A DNA stretch of 28,765 nucleotides from CAIZGX01 sp964430305 (lineage in GTDB: Bacteria > Bacteroidota > Bacteroidia > Flavobacteriales_D > Sanyastnellaceae): contig CAYSEX010000027.1 of NCBI GenBank assembly GCA_964430305.1, forward strand, positions 1-28,765. Reading direction: 5' to 3'. The position numbers and the translations under genes are program-made. The first letter of the stretch is position 1. Every line of letters starts with the position of its first letter. This document shows positions 22,745-28,765 of the stretch, one piece after another. Below the pieces are notes generated by a model that saw nothing but the letters and a program-made list of their open reading frames with translations, searched no databases and was not told where the DNA came from.

Positions 22745-25513
22745 ATGAAATTAAAAAGTTTACTTTATTCTTCTGGGTTTGTAGCTGCTGCAGCGTTGTC
22801 TTTGACAGCTGTAAACATGTTTAACAACCGAGCAACGTTTGCACCACGTGAGTCCAATGGTGGTTTGTACAACCAGTCTGTTGAGCTCATGAAAAAGATG
22901 CGTGGAAACCTCACTACAGGCAATTTTGAAGTAAGTGATGTTACAGAAATGACACTCGCTGTAAATGACTTTGACCGCAATCAAAGCGCAGACAGGGTTG
23001 ACATGAGCTGGTGGGAAATGGGNNNNNNNNNNNNNNNNNNNNNNNNNNNNNNNNNNNNNNNNNNNNNNNNNNNNNNNNNNNNNNNNNNNNNNNNNNNNNN
23101 NNNNNNNNNNNNNNNNNNNNNNTTATCCAACAAACAGCGCGTTCGTTTAGCCATTTCTCGTGATGATTCAAACGTTGCCTACGTGTTGTACGCCGCAGGA
23201 GGTCAAATGGGCGGTCTTTATTATACAAGTGATAAAGGTGACAACTGGGAAGTAAAATGGCCTTCTGGCATTGATAATCTATATTCTGTATTTGGTGACA
23301 ATGGACAAGCGTATTACGATTTAGCGTTGGGAATCAAGCCTGGTGAGCCAGGAATCTGTTGGGTAGGTGGTGTTACACTTTGGAAAGCCGGAGCAAATAC
23401 ACAACCAGAGCAAATTGCTGCAAACTTCGATTTTGGTTCTTCTCAATATTATGTTCACTCTGACATACACACTTTTGAAATTGCTCCGAATGGAGATTGG
23501 TATATTGGTTGCGACGGTGGAGTATTCAAGTCTGTAGACGGCGGAAACACCTTTGCTTCAATGAACAGAGGTTACAACGTTACTCAGTTTTATGGTATAG
23601 CTCACGGCGGTGGTTATGCTGCAATGGGTGGTGCTCAAGATAACGGAACCATTCTTATCCCAGGAATGGAAGGACCATTTGATGTAATCTCTTGGCAACA
23701 AGGTGTCTCTGTAGGTGGTGGTGACGGTTTTGATTGCGATATAACTAACGTAACTGTTCCGGGTGCAACAGTAGCATTTAGTACTGTCTACTTCGGAGCT
23801 ATTAGCCGTTTCAACCAAACAGGTGCAGGTGGTGAGTTTTATGATGATGAAGTACTTGCCGCAATTGGTGATGATGGAGAAGCGGGTTCATTCTACACAG
23901 CTTGTCGTTTGTATGAAAATACAGCTGATGAAAATTCGCAACAGTACGTCATCTTAACCAACAACAGAGATCAAGATATTTATTCTTATATCAACGGAAA
24001 TGACACGGTTTGGGTAGATACAACGTTGTTCACTCAAAACATGACCTTACCATTCAACTACAGATTCCCGTTGAATGATACGTTAAACTTCTGGCCGGTG
24101 TTGAATAGACCAGCTATTTACTCAACAACTCCAATCACAGAAGATCCAAATTATCCTTGGTTAGAGCCACAAGCTTTAACAAGTATTGTAGATTCTACCA
24201 TTTGCGATACAACCATTGTTGGTTACGAAGAACAAATTGATCAAATCACACAGCAAACCATTTGGGTGTATTGGTCAGACACTGTAATTAATCCAGTTAA
24301 TGGATCACAAATTATAGTAAATGATAGTACAGAAGTTGTTGTTGCGGTAGACACAACGTTTATAACTGTTCCAATTTTAGATATTCAATGTACTTCAACT
24401 ACCTGGTACTACTATGCCGCTGATCAACTAGAAAATGTAAGCGAGCAATGGCAAGTTCAAGATCAGTTTACTTCATTATTTGTAACTGGTTTCTTCGGAA
24501 CTGAAGGAATGTGGGTGACCAGACAAGCGTTGAATTTCAACACAACACCTGATTGGTGGAAAATTGGAAACGCTCCTGGTTCTGGTGTGCGTACGTTTGA
24601 ATGGGCAAAAGATGGCAATACGCTGTACTATAGCAGCTGGAGCGGTTCACTGTACCGTGTAACAGGATTCCAAAATTTATGGAGTGCTGCTGATGTGGCG
24701 AACCTAACTACAACAACTTTAATAACCAATGCGGGTGGAACAGTAACAAGCATAGCTTCAGATCCGAATGATCCGAACCACTTGGTAATCACTGTTGGTG
24801 GATATGGCGCTGTATCGGGTGGAAAGGTGCGTGAATCGATCAATGCTCTTGATGCGAACCCAACCTTTACACCAATTTGGGTAGCAACAGCACCGTTGAA
24901 CAAAATGCCAATCTACGCAAGTGTCATTGACGTAAATGATGCCTCTGGTAACACCATTGTGGTGGGTACAGAGTATGGTGTATGGGCTACCAATGATGGT
25001 GGAACTACCTGGACTCACAGCACAGGCGTTGCTTCATCAATTCCAGCTGATCCAATGGCGGGTGCAAGTGTAGGTTCTCTGGGTTATGTTCCTGTATTTG
25101 ACTTGCGTCAGCAACAAACAGGTATTAAGCCTTATATGAATCCTCAGAACTTTGGAACAATCTACGCAGGTACGCACGGAAGAGGTATCTTCAGAAGTGA
25201 TGATTTCTACTCAGTTGGCGTAAATGAAAACACAAGTAGCTTAGGTTCTGGATTAGACATGAACTTAAATGTTTATCCGAACCCAACCATGTCAAATGCA
25301 AATTTGAATCTGGAATTAAGCGGCAACGTGAATCAGGCGTATGCGCAGATCTACGCGTTAAATGGTCAAATGGTGAATCAAATCCAATTTGGTCAGTTGA
25401 CTGCCGGTTCACACCAGATCTCATTGCAAACAGAGAATTTGCCGGCTGGTCAGTACATTGTAAAAGTATTTGCCGGAAGCGCAAGTGGTACAGCTAAACT
25501 GATTCGTCAGTAA
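22745..25513 (+). CDS. Secreted Asp-box beta-propeller protein with T9SS sorting domain, interrupted by assembly gap
   Basis: 923 codons as assembled, including the 100 N. N-terminal signal peptide (about 1-28), then an acidic spacer to WWEMG (89-93), which in related proteins leads straight into a propeller starting GPDN-like. After the gap, Asp-box repeats are clear: YYTSDKGDNW, FKSVDGGNTF and WATNDGGTTW. A middle insertion of about 200 residues with many Asp/Thr-rich stretches (around nt 23850-24430) breaks the propeller. The C-terminus is a T9SS sorting domain (NVYPNPT). The blades lost in the gap mean that the true length is probably greater. Function is likely extracellular binding or hydrolysis; no active site is visible. 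A strong terminator follows. Confidence 0.82.
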   Translation: MKLKSLLYSSGFVAAAALSLTAVNMFNNRATFAPRESNGGLYNQSVELMKKMRGNLTTGNFEVSDVTEMTLAVNDFDRNQSADRVDMSWWEMXXXXXXXXXXXXXXXXXXXXXXXXXXXXXXXXXXLSNKQRVRLAISRDDSNVAYVLYAAGGQMGGLYYTSDKGDNWEVKWPSGIDNLYSVFGDNGQAYYDLALGIKPGEPGICWVGGVTLWKAGANTQPEQIAANFDFGSSQYYVHSDIHTFEIAPNGDWYIGCDGGVFKSVDGGNTFASMNRGYNVTQFYGIAHGGGYAAMGGAQDNGTILIPGMEGPFDVISWQQGVSVGGGDGFDCDITNVTVPGATVAFSTVYFGAISRFNQTGAGGEFYDDEVLAAIGDDGEAGSFYTACRLYENTADENSQQYVILTNNRDQDIYSYINGNDTVWVDTTLFTQNMTLPFNYRFPLNDTLNFWPVLNRPAIYSTTPITEDPNYPWLEPQALTSIVDSTICDTTIVGYEEQIDQITQQTIWVYWSDTVINPVNGSQIIVNDSTEVVVAVDTTFITVPILDIQCTSTTWYYYAADQLENVSEQWQVQDQFTSLFVTGFFGTEGMWVTRQALNFNTTPDWWKIGNAPGSGVRTFEWAKDGNTLYYSSWSGSLYRVTGFQNLWSAADVANLTTTTLITNAGGTVTSIASDPNDPNHLVITVGGYGAVSGGKVRESINALDANPTFTPIWVATAPLNKMPIYASVIDVNDASGNTIVVGTEYGVWATNDGGTTWTHSTGVASSIPADPMAGASVGSLGYVPVFDLRQQQTGIKPYMNPQNFGTIYAGTHGRGIFRSDDFYSVGVNENTSSLGSGLDMNLNVYPNPTMSNANLNLELSGNVNQAYAQIYALNGQMVNQIQFGQLTAGSHQISLQTENLPAGQYIVKVFAGSASGTAKLIRQ
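23023..23122. other. Assembly gap (run of exactly 100 N)
   Basis: Exactly 100 N bases, the conventional filler for a gap of unknown size. It lies inside the secreted propeller gene, after WWEMG. The frame happens to continue, but 100 is not divisible by three, so the open frame across it is no evidence of the true length. Sequence inside cannot be read. Confidence 0.97.
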
Positions 25514-25526
25514 GACAGAAAAGAAT

Positions 25527-25557
25527 AAAAAGGCCTTTCATTTTGAAAGGCCTTTTT
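25527..25557 (+). terminator. Intrinsic terminator of the propeller gene
   Basis: 13-bp stem (AAAAAGGCCTTTC with GAAAGGCCTTTTT), loop ATTTT, ending in T-rich sequence. 13 nt after the stop at 25513, and 40 nt before the GAPDH start. Confidence 0.88.
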
Positions 25558-25597
25558 TGTTTGAAAGCCTTACCTTCGTTACGTTGGAAATGAAATT

Positions 25598-26581
25598 ATG
25601 AGAAAGCCGAGAATTGCAATAAACGGATTTGGTCGAATTGGTCGCACGGTGTTCAAAGAACTAGTTCGAAGAGATTGTGCAGAGGTTGTTGTGATTCGTG
25701 ATATTGCCGATGCACAAACACTTTGGCATCTTCTCAAATATGACTCTACCCAGGGTATATGGATAAAGGGGGTGTTTGAAAACAATTCAATTCAAACGCC
25801 CAATGGTCATGCAACGCTCATTCAATCCGAAGATATTCCTCAATGGTCACAGTGGGAAGTTGATGTAGTACTGGAGTGCACAGGAACCATGAAGACGAAA
25901 AGTGAATTGCTTGTTCATATTCAAAATGGTGCACAAAAGGTCATTCTATCCTCGCCTGCACAAGATGATTTGTTGCATTGGATTGTTGGTGTGAATGATC
26001 ATATCGTCAATAAGCAAGATTCCTTTTTTTCATGCGCCTCCTGCACCACCAACAATGTAGCCCCTATTATTCATGTTATTGAAGAATCTTTGGGTGTGGA
26101 AAGCTGTTACATTTCTACGGTACATTCTTACACAAGTGATCAAAGACTACATGATGCTCCGCACAAGGATCTTCGCAGGGCGCGTTCGGCACCCAATTCA
26201 ATTGTACCAACTACTACCGGAGCAGCTAAGGCTTTGACAAAAGTTTTTCCGCAATTGTCAAATCAAATTGGTGGTTGTGGTATGCGAGTGCCTGTAGCAA
26301 ATGGTTCTTTGTCTGATATAACGTTTATAATTCAAAAAAGCACCTCGGTCTCAGAAATCATAGCCTTGTTTGAGCAATTTGAAAAAAAGCATCCAACCAT
26401 TCTTTCGCTATGTTATGATCCCTTGGTTTCTAAAGATATTTTGGGTGATACGCACAGTTGTATATTGGATGTTGAATTGACAAGCGTGATTGGTAAAATG
26501 GTTAAAGTAGTCGGGTGGTATGACAATGAGATGGGTTATTCCAATAGGTTAATTGACGCTATTTGTTATCTTTATTCGTAA
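25598..26581 (+). CDS. gap: Type I glyceraldehyde-3-phosphate dehydrogenase
   Basis: 327 aa. The Rossmann start INGFGRIGR lies at 8-16. The active-site Cys149 is in CASCTTNNVAP (146-156; usually ASCTTNCLAP) and His176 is in STVHSYTSDQ. IVPTTTGAAKA at 202-212 binds phosphate, and YDNEMGYSNR is the C-terminal signature. Asp35 in the IRDIAD stretch favours NAD. It interconverts glyceraldehyde 3-phosphate and 1,3-bisphosphoglycerate. The NN after CTT is a mild deviation; a paralogue or a reverse-direction (gluconeogenic) variant is possible. Its stop overlaps the next ATG (TAATG). Confidence 0.92.
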   Translation: MRKPRIAINGFGRIGRTVFKELVRRDCAEVVVIRDIADAQTLWHLLKYDSTQGIWIKGVFENNSIQTPNGHATLIQSEDIPQWSQWEVDVVLECTGTMKTKSELLVHIQNGAQKVILSSPAQDDLLHWIVGVNDHIVNKQDSFFSCASCTTNNVAPIIHVIEESLGVESCYISTVHSYTSDQRLHDAPHKDLRRARSAPNSIVPTTTGAAKALTKVFPQLSNQIGGCGMRVPVANGSLSDITFIIQKSTSVSEIIALFEQFEKKHPTILSLCYDPLVSKDILGDTHSCILDVELTSVIGKMVKVVGWYDNEMGYSNRLIDAICYLYS

Positions 26582-27027
26582 TGCCTATTTATCAGTCCAT
26601 TTTATTTGCCATTTTGGCTGTTGTGAAATTTTTATTCACACCATTCACAATGATGGCTTTTTTAGGGAAAGATGCAGGTAGAGTTGAGTTTGCATCTATT
26701 GTTTCTACAACGGGTATTGGAGCTACTGTGGGTGTGTTGTTTTTTTATTATTTAGGGAAGCGATTTTTTGTTTGGTGGGGTGGAAGTCACAAGAAGCCAA
26801 ATCAACGAACCTTCACCAAACAACGAAGAAGAATGATACGTATAAAAATGCGTTTTGGTCTTTTTGGAATTGTACTGGTTTCAGGTTTAATTTCTGTTCC
26901 TGTATCGGCAATACTAGCAGCCCGGTTTTATAAACATCAATGGCATACACCCTTCTGGTTGATACTTGGTTTTTGGTTTTGGGCCTTATTCCTTACATCG
27001 CTTGCTTGGGTAATTAATTTATTTTAA
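26581..27027 (+). CDS. Small polytopic membrane protein
   Basis: 148 aa from the ATG at 26581, which shares its A with the GAPDH stop (TAATG). Four hydrophobic segments are seen (about 5-27, 38-60, 92-115, 122-145), with a very basic loop in between (residues 70-91, KKPNQRTFTKQRRR). The third segment, LFGIVLVSGLISVPVSAILA, loosely resembles small multidrug-export-like membrane proteins, but this is weak. It ends with no gap before the phosphatase gene. Function unknown. Confidence 0.75.
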   Translation: MPIYQSILFAILAVVKFLFTPFTMMAFLGKDAGRVEFASIVSTTGIGATVGVLFFYYLGKRFFVWWGGSHKKPNQRTFTKQRRRMIRIKMRFGLFGIVLVSGLISVPVSAILAARFYKHQWHTPFWLILGFWFWALFLTSLAWVINLF

Positions 27028-27789
27028 ATGAAAAAGTACAGTGTGATTTTATGGGATCTCGATGGAACACTTTGGGATTTACATGGAAATACCCAAATTG
27101 CGCTTAAGCAATTGTTCGAAAAATATAAGTCTACAAATTTTAAATCGTGTACTTGGGAAAACTTCACTTCGAATTATGAAATTTTCAATGAGCGTGTTTG
27201 GGCGTTATACAGAGAAGGGAAAATTGCCAAAGAAGAACTTCGAACCAAGCGTTTCTCTGATTTGTTTGACTCGGTTCATGCACATTACACAACTGAATTT
27301 GTAAACCAATTTGCAGAAGAATTTTTGTTCATTTGTCCGCGCTTGAGCGCCATGCTTCCTGGGGCTATAGACGTTCTTCAAGCAGCTCAAAAAGATTACA
27401 TAAACGTTATGGTTACCAATGGTTTCATTGAGGTGCAAGGCATTAAGATGGAGTCTGCAAACATCAGATCTTTTTTCCAACATGTGGTCTATAGTGAAGA
27501 AGCTGGTGTTCGAAAACCACATCGGGCCATTTTTGATTTGGCATTGCAAAAGGCGAATGCAACACCAGAGGAAGCGGTTATGATTGGAGACGATTGGGAA
27601 GCGGATGTTTTGGGTGCACGGAATGCAGGAATTGATCAAGTATTCTTTGAAGCTACCGAAAAGCGGCTCGATGAATTAACGGGTAGAAAGGGTGTACGCC
27701 ACAATTATAGCCCTACCTTTACCATTGCATCTTTAAATGAATTAAATCAAATCTTATTTGAACATGGAACAGAAAGAGAATCAAATTAA
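27028..27789 (+). CDS. YjjG-type HAD phosphatase (noncanonical pyrimidine nucleotidase family)
   Basis: 253 aa. HAD motif I is WDLDGTLWD (Asp10 nucleophile, Asp12 acid), motif II is VTNG (Thr130), the motif III lysine is Lys163 in RKPHR, and motif IV is GDDWEADV (Asp188, Asp189). A helical cap lies between about residues 17 and 105. YjjG-family enzymes remove phosphate from nucleoside monophosphates, including damaged pyrimidines. The gene directly follows the membrane protein (0 nt gap) and its end overlaps the DUF3467 gene by 26 nt. Confidence 0.85.
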   Translation: MKKYSVILWDLDGTLWDLHGNTQIALKQLFEKYKSTNFKSCTWENFTSNYEIFNERVWALYREGKIAKEELRTKRFSDLFDSVHAHYTTEFVNQFAEEFLFICPRLSAMLPGAIDVLQAAQKDYINVMVTNGFIEVQGIKMESANIRSFFQHVVYSEEAGVRKPHRAIFDLALQKANATPEEAVMIGDDWEADVLGARNAGIDQVFFEATEKRLDELTGRKGVRHNYSPTFTIASLNELNQILFEHGTERESN

Positions 27790-28072
27790 CATTGAGTTAA
27801 ATGAACAAGTAGCGGAAGGGACCTATTCAAACTTGGCCGTGATTACGCACAGCAATTCAGAATTTGTATTGGACTTTATTCGAGTAATGCCGAATGTACC
27901 CAAAGCCCGTGTTCAATCGCGCATTATAATGACTCCCCAGCACGCCAAGAGACTAATGCAGGCCTTACAAGATAACATCTCGAAATTTGAAGCGCAACAT
28001 GGAAAAATTCAAGAGGGTTCCATGGATACTGCATTTCCTATGACATTCGGTGGTCCTCAAGGACAAGCATAA
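27764..28072 (+). CDS. DUF3467 protein
   Basis: 102 aa from ATG 27764 (an upstream in-frame TTG at 27758 adds only two residues). The match to the DUF3467 pattern is strong: INIELNEQVAEGTYSNLAVI, then HSNSEFVLDFIRVMP, SRIIMTPQHAKRL, and ALQDNISKFE. It is a small soluble protein with no known activity. The start lies inside the HAD gene, so translation is probably coupled. Its stop abuts the convergent dihydroorotase-like stop with no space between. Confidence 0.9.
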   Translation: MEQKENQINIELNEQVAEGTYSNLAVITHSNSEFVLDFIRVMPNVPKARVQSRIIMTPQHAKRLMQALQDNISKFEAQHGKIQEGSMDTAFPMTFGGPQGQA

Positions 28073-28765
28073 TCAAAGCTGTCTGATAGATCCTTGAAGT
28101 CCATGACCAAGAAATGGTGTATTCTTGGACTTCGAGTACCACTGCTCATTTTGAACTTCGGTGATTCCGTTCGGATTGAAAATAAAACATGCGTTTTCGG
28201 GTGTGGTATTCTGAAGCTGCATGCATTTCGAGGGACCCGAAGTAAACAGTTCAAGAATTTTGTCGGTTGCAATTTCTTCCTTCATGGAGTTGAAGGCGAT
28301 AAGCAACGCGTGTTGAATGGTGTTCATACCGAATTCAGCATATTCAAATTCAAGTTCTTTGTGCTCTATTTCAAGGGGAGTGTGTTGACTTTCTATGGCG
28401 TCTATGGTTCCATCTTGAATGCCCTTGAGCAGTGCTTTTTTATGTTTCAAATCGCGGAAAGGTGGCCAGACTTTTTTGTTGCTATCGAAATCAATCAGGT
28501 CCTTATCTAGAAAAGACAGCTGATGAGCAGCAATGGAACAGGTAACGTCTTGTCCATTTTTCTTCGCTTTGCGAATTAAATCAACACTTTCAGCACATGA
28601 GATGCTAAAGAAGTGTATGGGTGCTTGGGTATAAGATGCTAGGGATAAATCGCGGAATACACGAATGCTCTCATTGTGATGAGAGGTTCCTTTGATTCCC
28701 ATTTTTGTTGAGGTAATTCCTTCGTGCATGAGCGCTTTTGGATGAACACCGGGGTCATGCGGGAA
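28073..28765 (-). CDS. Dihydroorotase-like amidohydrolase, N-terminus cut by the window edge, metal ligands lost
   Basis: 231 codons remain, and the frame is open to the right edge (the ATG at 28729 is internal). The C-terminal half of a dihydroorotase (PyrC family) is clear: the stretch SCAESVDLIRKAKKNG, then VTCSIAAHQLSF, and KVWPPFR. Two usual metal-site residues are replaced. Where active PyrC has HxxHVS this protein has HFFSIS (Ser at 28606-28604), and where active PyrC has S/T-D-H-A-P it has SQHTP (Gln at 28387-28385). It is therefore probably inactive as a dihydroorotase, perhaps a structural partner or paralogue. The HxH motif lies outside the window. Confidence 0.8.
   Translation of the reverse strand, partial: FPHDPGVHPKALMHEGITSTKMGIKGTSHHNESIRVFRDLSLASYTQAPIHFFSISCAESVDLIRKAKKNGQDVTCSIAAHQLSFLDKDLIDFDSNKKVWPPFRDLKHKKALLKGIQDGTIDAIESQHTPLEIEHKELEFEYAEFGMNTIQHALLIAFNSMKEEIATDKILELFTSGPSKCMQLQNTTPENACFIFNPNGITEVQNEQWYSKSKNTPFLGHGLQGSIRQL

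Noticed and set aside
27205..27639. Minus-strand frame of 144 codons under the HAD gene
   Set aside because: Cys-rich and without domain; the + strand gene has full HAD motifs.
28094..28510. Plus-strand frame of 138 codons over the dihydroorotase-like gene
   Set aside because: No recognisable domain; the minus strand matches a family.

Overview
The window looks like chromosomal DNA from a Bacteroidota species, most likely Flavobacteriales. The evidence is four-fold: three secreted proteins end in type IX secretion (T9SS) sorting domains; promoters match the Bacteroidota pattern TTG-N19-TAnnTTTG (clearest upstream of tRNA-Glu); genes lack strong Shine-Dalgarno sequences; and lineage-typical genes are present (archaeal-type ProS, a GWxTD lipoprotein, DUF3467). 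I see no transposase, integrase, phage gene or CRISPR array. A run of exactly 100 N at 23023-23122 shows that this is a scaffold with a closed-over gap.

Layout. 1-2091 (+): the 3' end of one secreted protein and one complete secreted protein, both with a cohesin-like domain and a T9SS sorting domain. 2140-10472 (-): eight tightly packed genes, seven junctions overlapping or 2 nt apart. In transcription order they encode a PEP-synthase-like phosphotransferase, a UbiA-like membrane protein, a zinc-ribbon SAM methyltransferase, a PlsC-type acyltransferase, a fatty acid desaturase, class I HMG-CoA reductase, CdsA-type CDP-lipid synthase and a phytol/dolichol-kinase-like protein. 10473-13045: an intergenic block with tRNA-Glu (UUC), its promoter and terminator, then a hypothetical gene and proS, facing a divergent promoter pair. 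13046-15612 (+): a Gly/Tyr/Ser-rich lipoprotein and a FadL-like outer-membrane protein. 15609-20400 (-): rlmB, a GWxTD lipoprotein, rmuC and an Omp85/BamA-like barrel. 20413-25513: a 39-residue lipoprotein (+), an OsmC-like protein (-), a barrel-like protein and lipA (+), and a large secreted Asp-box propeller broken by the gap (+). 25598-28072 (+): GAPDH, a small membrane protein, a YjjG-type HAD phosphatase and a DUF3467 protein. 28073-end (-): a partial dihydroorotase-like protein that has lost two metal-ligand positions.

The best candidate for an undescribed system is the eight-gene operon. It joins mevalonate-pathway entry (HMG-CoA reductase), polyprenol-type handling (UbiA-like, phytol/dolichol-kinase-like), acyl-lipid steps (acyltransferase, desaturase, CDP-activation), a methyltransferase and a three-part PEP-synthase-like enzyme with the layout of rifampin phosphotransferase. 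My inference is that it makes or remodels an unusual polar lipid or isoprenoid-containing lipid. The product is unknown and no single gene proves it. The rest of the window is mostly housekeeping and envelope genes.
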